Source: Bacteroidota bacterium (GTDB lineage Bacteria > Bacteroidota > Bacteroidia > Bacteroidales > CG2-30-32-10). Taken from it: a stretch of 43,114 bases of DNA. Of this stretch, positions 7,586 through 15,551 are shown piece by piece. The stretch covers positions 1 through 43,114 of the forward strand of contig JACAAW010000010.1 of assembly GCA_013377115.1 (NCBI GenBank). The letters are read 5' to 3'. Numbering within the stretch: position 1 is the first letter of the stretch; each line of letters begins with the position of its first letter. The translations under genes were made by a program, and so were the position numbers. Below the pieces are notes generated by a model. That model was not told the origin of the DNA, searched no databases, and saw nothing but the letters and a program-made list of their open reading frames with translations.

Positions 7586-9652
7586 ATGAAGAGAAGTTTT
7601 GTAATAAGAGATATTAGTTGGTTATCGTTTAATGGACGAGTGTTGCAGGAAGCGGCCGATAAAAGTGTTCCATTAAAAGAAAGAATTCGATTTCTAGGTA
7701 TTTTTTCCAATAATTTAGACGAGTTTTTCAGGGTACGAGTTGCCACCTTAACACGAATGGTTGAGTTTGTGAAAAAGGTAGATTTAAAAATGCATTTAGA
7801 GAAAAATCCGAAACGCATCATTGAAGAAATTTCTCAAATTGTTTTACTGCAGCAAAACGAATTTTTAAGGATTTGGAGCGAAATAATTGAGGAAATGAAA
7901 CTCAATAATGTATTGATCAAAACTGAAAAACACCTATCATTCACTCAGCAAAAATTTGTTCAGCAATATTTCGATAATGAAGTTCGCAGTAATATTATTC
8001 CTTTGATGATTGAGAGTATTCCTGAGTTCCCAAACCTTAGAGATAAATCAACCTATTTGGGAGTAAAAATGTCGACTCTTGGAAATTCGAATACAAAATA
8101 TGCTGTTATTGAAATTCCTACAAGAGAAATCAATCGATTTGTAAAACTACCATCTTTTGCCAATCAAACCCAGATCATTTTATTGGAAGACGTTATCAGA
8201 TATAATTTAAAATTCATTTTTGCACATATGGATTTTGACCAATTTGAAGGATGGATTTTTAAAGTAACGCGTGATGCAGAGATGGATTTTGATAATGATT
8301 TAAACACCAATTTTATTGAAAAAATTGAAGCAGGAATCAAAAAAAGAAAACGAGGAAAAACAATAAGGTTGGTTTACGACAAAGAAATGGATTTGGTATT
8401 ATTGAATTATTTGGTGAAACGATTGAATTTATCATCCAAAGACAATATGAATCCAGGAGGAAGAATTCACAATTTTCGCGATTTTATGAATTTTCCGAAT
8501 GTTTTTCCACAATTAAAATCAAGACGAAAAATAATCACTCATCCCGAATTAATAAGCTCAACAAGAGTTACGGATGTTGTCTTGAAAAAAGATGTTCTAT
8601 TAAATTTTCCCTTTCATTCCTTTAATTCGTTAATTGATTTGCTTAGAGAAGCGGCAATGGATGCGGATGTAAAAAGCATTAAAATTACGGCTTATCGTGT
8701 TGCCAACAATTCAAAAGTAATGAATGCTTTGATTAATGCTGCCAGAAATGGCAAACAGGTAACCGTGATGTTGGAGCTCAAAGCCAGGTTTGACGAGGAG
8801 GCTAATTTATATTGGAAAACAATTTTGGAAGACGAAGGTATTAAGGTTCTTCTGGGAATACCACAAATGAAAGTCCATGCTAAAGTTTGTGTTATTAGAA
8901 AAAAGATTGGAAACAGAAGTAAGAAATACGGATTCGTAAGCACAGGAAACTTAAATGAGAGTACGGCAAGAATATATACTGATACCTGTTTGTTAACTTC
9001 AAACGTGATGATAATGGCCGATATTGAAAGAATTTTTCAATATTTAGAAAATCCAGAAAGTAAAAGTAGTTTGATTGAAAACTGTAAAAAGCTTATTATG
9101 TGTCCTAATAATTTGCGCGATGAAATGATGAGTTTAATTGATTTTGAAATAAAGCAGGCAAAAAAGAAAAAACACGCAGAAATCATATTAAAAATGAATT
9201 CTCTTGCTGATCATAAACTAATTTTTCAATTATATGAAGCCGCAAAACAAGGAGTTAAAATAAAACTTATCATACGTGGAATATTCTGCATGATTACAGA
9301 TTTCCCGAAAATAAAACATCAAATAAATGCAATAAGTATTGTTGATGAATATTTAGAGCATTCCCGAGTTTTCATGTTTCATCATGGAGGAGAAGAAAAA
9401 ATATTTATCTCTTCGGCAGATTGGATGGTTAGAAATCTGGACCATAGAGTTGAAGCAACCTGCCCAATAAATAATGAAAAGCTCAAAAAAGAGATGAAGG
9501 ATATTTTGAATTTACAATGGAAAGACAATGTAAAAGCAAGGGTTTTAGATGATCAACTAAGCAATCATTATAAATCCAATAAGGGAGAAAAAAAATTGCG
9601 TTCACAAATAGAGATCATGAAATATCTGAGCACAAAAAGTAACGAAATATAA
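7586..9652 (+). CDS. ppk1: Polyphosphate kinase 1
   Basis: This 688-aa enzyme reversibly makes polyphosphate from ATP in the cytoplasm. It has the full PPK1 layout: N-terminal domain (RDISWLSFNGRVLQEA, residues 7-22), head domain, and two phospholipase-D-like C-terminal domains. The phosphorylated histidine is present (H431 in KVHAKV, E. coli H435), as is the second active-site histidine in DEYLEHSR (H592). The residue matching E. coli H454, 19 residues after the first, is phenylalanine (F450, in KYGFVSTGN). The SSADWMVRNLDHR block near the C-terminus is intact. ppx follows after 9 bp, so polyphosphate synthesis and breakdown share an operon, headed by strong candidate PHO boxes. Confidence 0.97.
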   Translation: MKRSFVIRDISWLSFNGRVLQEAADKSVPLKERIRFLGIFSNNLDEFFRVRVATLTRMVEFVKKVDLKMHLEKNPKRIIEEISQIVLLQQNEFLRIWSEIIEEMKLNNVLIKTEKHLSFTQQKFVQQYFDNEVRSNIIPLMIESIPEFPNLRDKSTYLGVKMSTLGNSNTKYAVIEIPTREINRFVKLPSFANQTQIILLEDVIRYNLKFIFAHMDFDQFEGWIFKVTRDAEMDFDNDLNTNFIEKIEAGIKKRKRGKTIRLVYDKEMDLVLLNYLVKRLNLSSKDNMNPGGRIHNFRDFMNFPNVFPQLKSRRKIITHPELISSTRVTDVVLKKDVLLNFPFHSFNSLIDLLREAAMDADVKSIKITAYRVANNSKVMNALINAARNGKQVTVMLELKARFDEEANLYWKTILEDEGIKVLLGIPQMKVHAKVCVIRKKIGNRSKKYGFVSTGNLNESTARIYTDTCLLTSNVMIMADIERIFQYLENPESKSSLIENCKKLIMCPNNLRDEMMSLIDFEIKQAKKKKHAEIILKMNSLADHKLIFQLYEAAKQGVKIKLIIRGIFCMITDFPKIKHQINAISIVDEYLEHSRVFMFHHGGEEKIFISSADWMVRNLDHRVEATCPINNEKLKKEMKDILNLQWKDNVKARVLDDQLSNHYKSNKGEKKLRSQIEIMKYLSTKSNEI

Positions 9653-9661
9653 AAAATAAAA

Positions 9662-10582
9662 ATGGAAGACAACAATCAAAATCTAAATTTAGCCGCAATT
9701 GATATTGGAAGTAATGCTGCAAGGTTGCTAATTTCTCAGGTTTTAGAAACAGAAAACGAGCACCCTCAGTTTATAAAAGTGAATTTGGTGAGAGTTCCAT
9801 TGCGATTGGGTTTTGATGTTTTTGAAAGTGGTTATATTTCTAAACAAAAGGAAGAAGATATTGTTGATACGCTTTTAGCTTACAAGAAATTAATGAAAAT
9901 TCATAGGGTTAGCTATTATAAAATATGTGCCACCTCCGCCATGAGAGATGCGATAAATTCAAAAGAAGTTATTGCCAGAGTTAAAGAATTAACAGATGTT
10001 GAAATTAAAGTAATCAACGGAAAAGAAGAAGCGGCCATTATTTTTGAAAATCATATTGAAAATTTTCTGGATAAAGACCATTCCTATTTATATATTGACG
10101 TTGGAGGTGGAAGCACAGAATTGACCCTTTTTGATAACAATCAATTGATTTTTAATGAAACCTTCAACGTGGGAACTGTAAGAATGCTGAAGAGCAATGG
10201 AGATAATAAAGAGTGGCAAAGAATGAAAGAATTTGTGAAAAGCGAAGTAAATTACTCCAACAATTTAATGGGAATTGGTTCTGGGGGTAATATTAATAAA
10301 GTGGCAAGTTTAGCAAAAATCAAAGGAGGAAAGCCGCTTTCAATAGAAACCTTAAAAGAATACTATGATAATTTGAGCGAACTTAGCGTTGAAGAACGAA
10401 TGAAAAAATACAATTTGAGAGAAGATCGGGCTGATGTTATTGTTCCTGCTTTACAAATTTATACTAATATTATGCGTTGGGCAAATATTAATGAAATTCA
10501 CGCTCCGAAGTTTGGGTTGGCTGATGGAATAATAAGAAGTTTATTCCAACAAGTTGTACATCAAGAAATAATTAATTTATAA
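9662..10582 (+). CDS. ppx: Exopolyphosphatase, short Ppx/GppA type
   Basis: This 306-aa protein has the actin/Hsp70-like ATPase fold of the Ppx/GppA family. The phosphate-1 loop is AAIDIGSNAARLLI (about 12-25), and the phosphate-2 motif is YIDVGGGSTELTLF (about 141-154), followed by GSGGNINKV. It removes terminal phosphate from polyphosphate or hydrolyses pppGpp. Its length matches the short two-domain form without the C-terminal HD domain of E. coli Ppx. It is translated from the ppk1 operon, starting 9 bp after ppk1 and 12 bp before the ParB-like gene. Short forms in other phyla act on polyphosphate, so that is the likely role here. Confidence 0.93.
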   Translation: MEDNNQNLNLAAIDIGSNAARLLISQVLETENEHPQFIKVNLVRVPLRLGFDVFESGYISKQKEEDIVDTLLAYKKLMKIHRVSYYKICATSAMRDAINSKEVIARVKELTDVEIKVINGKEEAAIIFENHIENFLDKDHSYLYIDVGGGSTELTLFDNNQLIFNETFNVGTVRMLKSNGDNKEWQRMKEFVKSEVNYSNNLMGIGSGGNINKVASLAKIKGGKPLSIETLKEYYDNLSELSVEERMKKYNLREDRADVIVPALQIYTNIMRWANINEIHAPKFGLADGIIRSLFQQVVHQEIINL

Positions 10583-10594
10583 GATGACGAATAA

Positions 10595-10966
10595 ATGAAA
10601 AATAAAAGAAACATCAAATGGCTTAAAAAACCACAACCCAGTAATTATTCTGATGCATTTTCGTATTTAGGATTGATTTATGATGGGAACAAAATAGTTG
10701 AGTTCATGAAATTGTTTAAATCAGCTTCTATTTCTGAGTTTAAAGCCAGAGATATCATCAGGGCAGCAAACATCACTGATATAACAAATACAAATTTACA
10801 AATAGAGGAAGACCGGAAAAAAATAAAAAAGGAGGTTGCTTTATCTCCAGTACTGCTTGTAAGAGATCCTGTAAATACAAGAGTTATTATTGCGGAAGGT
10901 TATTATCGCGTTGCTGCAGCATATTCAATTGATGAAAACGCGGTTATTCCTTGTAAAATAATTTAA
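10595..10966 (+). CDS. ParB-like nuclease-fold protein, ppx-linked
   Basis: This is a 123-aa cytoplasmic protein. Its last 45 residues (LSPVLLVRDP, then IIAEGYYRVAAAYSIDE, then VIPCKII) resemble the core strand-helix of the ParB/sulfiredoxin-like fold. The usual (D/E)G-H-R signature appears as EGYYR, with tyrosine in place of histidine. The N-terminal half is basic and helical and I do not recognise it. It starts 12 bp after ppx and ends just before a strong terminator, so it is the third gene of the ppk1 operon. The role is unknown. Its place suggests a link to polyphosphate, but nothing in the sequence shows catalysis. Confidence 0.65.
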   Translation: MKNKRNIKWLKKPQPSNYSDAFSYLGLIYDGNKIVEFMKLFKSASISEFKARDIIRAANITDITNTNLQIEEDRKKIKKEVALSPVLLVRDPVNTRVIIAEGYYRVAAAYSIDENAVIPCKII

Positions 10967-10973
10967 TAATAAC

Positions 10974-11005
10974 AATAAGTGCATTCAATAAAGAATACAC
11001 TTATT
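10974..11005. terminator. Bidirectional terminator between ppk1 operon and 11.0-kb gene
   Basis: The inverted repeat aataagtg (10974-10981) / cacttatt (10998-11005) is extended past one mismatch by attc/gaat, with a 6-base loop. It serves the plus-strand operon ending at 10966 and the minus-strand gene ending at 11017. Confidence 0.65.
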
Positions 11006-11016
11006 ATTACAAAAAT

Positions 11017-11250
11017 CTATTTCTTTTTTGCAACGGCTGGTTTAGCAACAACGGCAGCTTTTGAAGCAACAGGTTTTGAAGCAACAGGTTTAGCAACAAC
11101 GGCAGCTTTAGGAAGAAGACCTGTTTTTACATATTTAAAAATCTCATCCGCTTTTGTAATGCTAAAATCAGAAAGACCAATTTCAACAGCCATTTCGACA
11201 GAGAATTTTCTTAATTCAATGTCACCTTTTTTTGCATTTTTAGTATCCAT
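11017..11250 (-). CDS. Small protein with histone H1-like Ala/Lys/Pro tail
   Basis: This 77-aa protein has an N-terminal part (1-48) that looks like a short folded helical domain (ELRKFSVEMAVEIGLSDFSI, then KADEIFKYVKTG). The C-terminal tail is made of AAVVAKP/VASKP repeats ending in KKK. Such tails are typical of bacterial histone H1-like or nucleoid-binding proteins, so nucleic-acid binding is possible. I do not recognise the N-terminal domain. The opposite strand is also open over this stretch, but its product is a low-complexity shadow of the tail repeat. The direct repeats in the tail (gcaacaggtttt-like words at 11068-11098) show how it may expand. I see no clear promoter. Confidence 0.55.
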   Translation of the reverse strand: MDTKNAKKGDIELRKFSVEMAVEIGLSDFSITKADEIFKYVKTGLLPKAAVVAKPVASKPVASKAAVVAKPAVAKKK

Positions 11251-11333
11251 TTTATTTGATTTATGTTAATGTTTAAGCAAATTAATATAAATATAATCAC
11301 TATTCAAAAAGAATTTGTCTATTAATGTTATAT

Positions 11334-11389
11334 TTAACATACTAATAATATGGTCTTAACATTTAATTAACATTAAGACATTAGTTTTG
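11334..11389 (+). promoter_or_regulatory. Best candidate tandem PHO boxes plus -7 element
   Basis: Heptamers start at 11334 (TTAACAT), 11345 (ATAATAT), 11356 (TTAACAT) and 11367 (TTAACAT), exactly 11 bp apart. The -7 box TAGTTTTG is at 11382-11389, 15 bp after the start of the last heptamer. It has the same heptamer order and spacing as the ppk1 promoter, and the two also share TAAG after the last heptamer. Confidence 0.75.
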
Positions 11390-11413
11390 CATCATAAATT
11401 AAAAACAAAAATT

Positions 11414-11764
11414 ATGAAAAAGGCAATATTATTATTCAGTCTTATACTTTTAACCGCAACTTTTACTTTTGCTGATGGCAAAAAAGATTTAAAAGAATCT
11501 ACATCAACTGAACAAACTTGTTCAATTCAAGGAAAAATTGTTGATAAATCAACAGGAGAACCTTTAACAGGAGCATTGGTAAAAATTGAAGGAAGCAACT
11601 TAGAAGTTTATACAGATTTTGAAGGTAATTTTACTTTTCAAAATATGACTCCAGGAGTTGTTGATTTAAAAGTTAGTTTAATTTCTTACAAAGAAAATCT
11701 TTTAAAAGACATTAATCTATCTGCTGGACACTCTTCAGTTATTGAAATTGCAATAGACAATTAA
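11414..11764 (+). CDS. Exported free CarboxypepD_reg-like domain protein
   Basis: This 116-aa protein has a signal peptide (MKKAILLFSLILLTATFTFA) followed by one CarboxypepD_reg-like beta-sandwich (about 34-112; CSIQGKIVDKSTGEPLTGALVKIEG, TDFEGNFTFQNMTPG). In this phylum that domain normally forms the N-terminus of TonB-dependent receptors, and the same arrangement begins the receptor at 12503. Here it stands alone with no barrel, lipobox or sorting domain, so it is probably periplasmic. A TTG at 11387 would extend the frame, but it lies inside the -7 box, so ATG 11414 is the start. The promoter has the cleanest PHO-like repeats in the window. Confidence 0.8.
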   Translation: MKKAILLFSLILLTATFTFADGKKDLKESTSTEQTCSIQGKIVDKSTGEPLTGALVKIEGSNLEVYTDFEGNFTFQNMTPGVVDLKVSLISYKENLLKDINLSAGHSSVIEIAIDN

Positions 11765-11789
11765 ATGTTTATATATTTTGGTAATATTG

Positions 11790-11813
11790 AGGCATATTTT
11801 ATATGCCTTTTTT
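11790..11813 (+). terminator. Rho-independent terminator
   Basis: Stem aggcatat (11790-11797) / atatgcct (11801-11808), 3-base loop, T tract to 11813. It ends the CarboxypepD_reg gene. Confidence 0.8.
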
Positions 11814-11814
11814 G

Positions 11815-11845
11815 TTGACCTGAAGTATCAAATACATTAAATTTG
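11815..11845 (+). promoter_or_regulatory. Ordinary Bacteroidota promoter (TTG / TAnnTTTG), MORN gene
   Basis: TTG (11815-11817) is followed after 20 bp by TAAATTTG (11838-11845), with the ATG 27 bases later. There are no 11-bp heptamers in phase. This serves as an internal contrast to the PHO-like promoters around it. Confidence 0.6.
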
Positions 11846-11872
11846 CAATTATAAAAAATCAAATTATCTGAA

Positions 11873-12328
11873 ATGAAAAAGTTATCTCTATCTATTTTTT
11901 TGTTATTCACTGGCATTTTTGTTTTTTCCCAAAGCATAGAGCTAATAAAAGGAGTTTATTACCAAAATAAAGAACTTTATACTGGTAATTACAAAGAGAA
12001 TTATGCCAACGGTAAAGTTAAAGAAGAATGTTTTATTAAAAAAGGATTATTAGATAGCTTGTCTTATTCTTATTTTGAAAGTGGAAAAACAAAAGAACAA
12101 AAATCCTATAAAAATGGATTAAAAAATGGACTTTGGTTAACTTATAATGAAAATGGGGCAAAACTTTCTGAAGCAAATTATAAGGACAACCTCAAGGATG
12201 GAAGATGGATTATCTGGGATTCAAACGGAATTCAGCGTTATGATATGTTCTATAAAATGGGAGAAAAAAAGGGAAAGTGGATTATCTGGGATGATAAGGG
12301 AAAAATAGTTTCAGAAAAAGAATTTTAG
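11873..12328 (+). CDS. Exported MORN-repeat (YwqK-like) protein
   Basis: This 151-aa protein has a signal peptide (about 1-20, ending FVFSQ). At least four MORN-variant repeats of about 22-24 residues follow (YTGNYKENYANGKVKEE, YFESGKTKEQKSYKNGLKNG, YNENGAKLSEANYKDNLKDG, WDSNGIQRYDMFYKMGEKKG). These repeats form short beta-hairpins and in Bacteroidota are found in many exported proteins loosely annotated as YwqK-family antitoxins; there is no toxin partner here. The function is unknown. It has its own TTG/TAnnTTTG promoter and its own terminator, so it is a single-gene unit inserted between two PHO-like units. Confidence 0.8.
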   Translation: MKKLSLSIFLLFTGIFVFSQSIELIKGVYYQNKELYTGNYKENYANGKVKEECFIKKGLLDSLSYSYFESGKTKEQKSYKNGLKNGLWLTYNENGAKLSEANYKDNLKDGRWIIWDSNGIQRYDMFYKMGEKKGKWIIWDDKGKIVSEKEF

Positions 12329-12351
12329 AACCAACGAAAGTTGGTTTTTTT
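12329..12351 (+). terminator. Rho-independent terminator after MORN gene
   Basis: Stem aaccaac (12329-12335) / gttggtt (12340-12346), GAAA loop, T tract to 12351. Confidence 0.85.
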
Positions 12352-12399
12352 GTTTGCAAGGCTCCAATGTTAACTTATTGTTAATTGTGGCCAAATTAC

Positions 12400-12455
12400 T
12401 TAATCTAATTTTAATAATTCATTAAAATTGGAGTAATACTAAAGGAATAATTTTG
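12400..12455 (+). promoter_or_regulatory. Candidate PHO boxes plus -7 element, TonB-dependent receptor
   Basis: Heptamers start at 12400 (TTAATCT), 12411 (TTAATAA), 12422 (TTAAAAT) and 12433 (GTAATAC), 11 bp apart. The -7 box TAATTTTG is at 12448-12455, 15 bp after the start of the last. A further pair, TTAACTT/TTAATTG at 12370/12381, is also 11 bp apart but in a different phase. This match is weaker than that at ppk1. Confidence 0.45.
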
Positions 12456-12502
12456 TGCATTAAATACCTGAAAATAAATCAGACAAACACAAAACAAACA
12501 AA

Positions 12503-15376
12503 ATGATTCGATTTAACATACTTTTTATTTTAACCTTTCTTTCTATTATTTCATTTGGGCAAACTGGTTCAATAACTGGAGTTGTAAAAGACCCAAAAAC
12601 AAAAGAAACCATTGTTGGTGCAAATGTTATCATTAAAGGGACTACCAATGGTTCATCAACAGATTTTGATGGGAAATATGAAATAAAAAATCTTGCACCA
12701 GGAACCTATTCTTTAGATATTACTTTCATTTCATACAAACCACTTACCATTGAAAAAGTAAAAGTTCAAGCTAATAAAGCAACTACTGCTGATATTGACC
12801 TTGAACAACAAGCAGTTTCACTTGGAGGAGTTGAAGTTGTTGGCACAAAAAAAACCGATACTGATGTTTCATTAATGAATACTATAAAAGGCGGCGATTT
12901 AGTCGTAACAGGAATTTCATCACAACAAATTTCAAGATCACAAGACAGAGATGCTTCTGAAGTTGTAAAAAGAATCCCAGGAGTTACAATTATTGACAAT
13001 CGCTTCATTGTTGTTAGAGGATTGAACGAACGCTATAATGTTGTATGGCTCAATAATGCATCCACACCAAGTTCGGAATCTGATGTTAAAGCATTTTCGT
13101 TTGATGTAATCCCAAGTTCAATGTTGGATCGCGTTTTGGTATTTAAAACTCCAGCACCAGAATTACCAGCAGATTTTGCGGGAGGAGCTATTCAAATTTA
13201 CACTAAAAACAATGTGGAAAAGAATTTCATCAATGTTTCTTTTTCTGAATCGTACCGCTCAGGAACCACAGGAAAGCAATTTTTTAGATCAAAACAAGGT
13301 GGAAAAGATTGGTTAGGATATGATGATGGAACACGTGCTTTGCCTGCTGATTTCCCTGATTATAAAGAAATGATTAGATTATCAAACTCATCACTTCCTG
13401 AAGATAAAGAAAAAATAAAAGCACTCGGCAGAGAAATGAATAAGAATTGGTCGGCAGAAGAAATGACAGCAAATCCTGATCTTAGATTCTCTCTTGCCAG
13501 CGGATTGGCTTTTAAATTAAAGAAAAGAACATTGAGCAATATTACCTCGTTGAATTATAGTAATACTTATAACTACCAAGATATTTTCAGAGCAGATTAT
13601 CAAGATTATGATACCATTCATGATAAATGTGATACCTCCTATTATTTTTATGATAAACAGTATACCAATACTGTGAAAGTTGGAGTATTGCATAACTGGT
13701 CGTTTAGTTTTAATAAAAACAATAAAATTGAATTCAGGAATTTGCTAAATCAGAATGGATTAAATAGAACCACCAATAGAGAAGGCAGAGATAATAGTGG
13801 TGGAAGCACTATAAAAGCTTATGAATACAAATATATGAGCAGAACCACCTATTCTGGTCAATTAGGCGGGGACCACACATTTGGCGACAATGGAGCAAAA
13901 TTAAACTGGACATTGGGATATTCTTATGCCAATAAAAAAGAACCAGATGTAAAGCATTTAACATTGATAAAAAGTGAAGAAGATCCTGATGCTCCTCACT
14001 ATGGTGACTATGCAGTTCAAATTCCATTTGCAGCAACACCAGAAACAACAGGAAGATTGTACAGTGATATGTATGAAAAAATATACAATGTTGGAGCCAA
14101 CTTTGAAGATAAAATCACTTTAGGTAATTTCATTCCAACATTAAAAGCTGGGTTTTATTATGAAACCAAAAACAGGGCTTTCAATACTAGAAATATTGGG
14201 TATCGGGTTGCAAAAACCTCAAGTTTTAATTGGGAATTGCCATATATGGCAATTGATAGTATTTTTATGGATACCAATATCAATAATACCAATGGAATAA
14301 AACTAGATGAAAAAACAAATGCTTCCGATTCTTACGAAGCAGCAAATGAAATCATAGCTGGTTATGTATCATTAAAAATACCAATTTTAACATTATTCAA
14401 TGTTTACGCAGGAGTTAGAGTGGAAAAAAATATTCAGACATTGAACAGTTTTCAAATTGATGACCCAACCATACCAGTAAATGTGAAGAATGACACATTG
14501 AACTTTTTCCCATCAGCATCTCTGACTTATGATTTAACAGAAAAAAGTTTATTCAGATTGGCATATGGAATGACAGTAAACCGCCCAGAATTCAGGGAAA
14601 TAGCACCGATGTTGTTTTATGATTTTGAATTAAAATCAGGGGTTAGAGGAAATCCTACTTTAAAAAATGCTTATATCCACAATTATGATTTAAGATATGA
14701 ATTCTATCCATCATTATCGGAATCAATTTTAATAGGTGGCTTTTATAAAAAATTCATCAATCCAATTGAGTCAACAGTAATCCCAGCTGGTTCGGGAATT
14801 GATTATTCTTTTACCAATGCTGATGCGGCAATTAGTTATGGTGCCGAGATTGAAATCAGAAAATCATTTCAGACCTTAGGGAAAAAATCGAATTTTTTAA
14901 AGTATTTTAAAGATTTCTCAATAGTATGTAATGGTACTTATATTAAAAGTGAAGTTCAGTTTAATAAAACACGTTTAGAAGAAAATCGCCCATTACAAGG
15001 CCAATCACCCTATATTGTTAATGCAGGTTTGTTTTATCAAAACGATAGTATTGGTTTAAATGTAAGCGTTTTGTACAATTTAATAGGAAAGAGAATTGTA
15101 ACTGTTGGTAATCCATATCAAAACACACCAGATATTTATGAATTGCCAAGAAATTTATTTGATATTGTAATTACTAAAAAAATTGGAAAACATATTCAAA
15201 TCAAGGCCAGTGTTCAAGACTTATTTAATGATAATGTAATTTTTAGACAAACCATTAAATTTAATCAAGATACCAATGGAGATGGAATTGGTGATGGCAT
15301 CGTTGAGCGCAATCAGGATATGAAAATCTATTCTCCCGGAACTTATTATTCGTTAGGATTAACGGTTAATTTTTAA
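12503..15376 (+). CDS. TonB-dependent outer-membrane receptor with CarboxypepD_reg domain
   Basis: This 957-aa receptor has a signal peptide (about 1-20, ending FGQ). A CarboxypepD_reg-like domain (22-105) follows, then the plug (about 120-245; DASEVVKRIPGV, IVVRGLNERYNVVWLNN, ADFAGGAIQIYTKN) and a 22-strand-type barrel. It ends in the outer-membrane aromatic signature SLGLTVNF. It imports a ligand across the outer membrane with TonB energy. No SusD partner is adjacent, so it is not a typical polysaccharide-utilisation pair. A siderophore role is not indicated. In this island, and with PHO-like heptamers upstream, a phosphorus-containing substrate is a reasonable guess but not shown by the sequence. 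A strong terminator follows. Confidence 0.93.
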   Translation: MIRFNILFILTFLSIISFGQTGSITGVVKDPKTKETIVGANVIIKGTTNGSSTDFDGKYEIKNLAPGTYSLDITFISYKPLTIEKVKVQANKATTADIDLEQQAVSLGGVEVVGTKKTDTDVSLMNTIKGGDLVVTGISSQQISRSQDRDASEVVKRIPGVTIIDNRFIVVRGLNERYNVVWLNNASTPSSESDVKAFSFDVIPSSMLDRVLVFKTPAPELPADFAGGAIQIYTKNNVEKNFINVSFSESYRSGTTGKQFFRSKQGGKDWLGYDDGTRALPADFPDYKEMIRLSNSSLPEDKEKIKALGREMNKNWSAEEMTANPDLRFSLASGLAFKLKKRTLSNITSLNYSNTYNYQDIFRADYQDYDTIHDKCDTSYYFYDKQYTNTVKVGVLHNWSFSFNKNNKIEFRNLLNQNGLNRTTNREGRDNSGGSTIKAYEYKYMSRTTYSGQLGGDHTFGDNGAKLNWTLGYSYANKKEPDVKHLTLIKSEEDPDAPHYGDYAVQIPFAATPETTGRLYSDMYEKIYNVGANFEDKITLGNFIPTLKAGFYYETKNRAFNTRNIGYRVAKTSSFNWELPYMAIDSIFMDTNINNTNGIKLDEKTNASDSYEAANEIIAGYVSLKIPILTLFNVYAGVRVEKNIQTLNSFQIDDPTIPVNVKNDTLNFFPSASLTYDLTEKSLFRLAYGMTVNRPEFREIAPMLFYDFELKSGVRGNPTLKNAYIHNYDLRYEFYPSLSESILIGGFYKKFINPIESTVIPAGSGIDYSFTNADAAISYGAEIEIRKSFQTLGKKSNFLKYFKDFSIVCNGTYIKSEVQFNKTRLEENRPLQGQSPYIVNAGLFYQNDSIGLNVSVLYNLIGKRIVTVGNPYQNTPDIYELPRNLFDIVITKKIGKHIQIKASVQDLFNDNVIFRQTIKFNQDTNGDGIGDGIVERNQDMKIYSPGTYYSLGLTVNF

Positions 15377-15395
15377 AAGAAAACAAAATCTGTAA

Positions 15396-15427
15396 AAAGA
15401 GGCTAAGAAATTAGCCTCTTTTTTTTG
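15396..15427 (+). terminator. Strong rho-independent terminator after TonB receptor
   Basis: Stem aaagaggctaa (15396-15406) / ttagcctcttt (15411-15421), GAAA-type loop, T tract to about 15426. Confidence 0.9.
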
Positions 15428-15459
15428 TTTTAAATAATCATTAATACAAGTTCGAAAAC

Positions 15460-15515
15460 TTAACAGAATCATAATTTAGAGTTTACATCAATAAGAGAAG
15501 AAAATTTCAATTTTA
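15460..15515 (+). promoter_or_regulatory. Weak candidate PHO boxes, GT4-DedA operon
   Basis: In-phase heptamers at 15460 (TTAACAG), 15471 (ATAATTT) and 15482 (TTTACAT) are followed by a non-matching 15493 word and a degenerate -7 box CAATTTTA at 15508-15515. The spacing fits the other promoters, but two of five elements are poor. Confidence 0.3.
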
Positions 15516-15551
15516 CATTATTAAAATGGTGTTTTTAATAAATTATAAAAT

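Noticed and set aside
10979-11269. 96-aa plus-strand frame with TGLATTAA repeats
   Set aside because: It is the antisense of the Ala/Lys tail of the minus-strand gene and starts inside the terminator hairpin.
11873-12328. Antitoxin of a toxin-antitoxin pair
   Set aside because: The YwqK label is used for MORN-repeat proteins, but this one is exported and has no toxin gene beside it.
12766-14048. Minus-strand frames inside the TonB receptor
   Set aside because: Antisense shadows with no starts, promoters or protein-like motifs.
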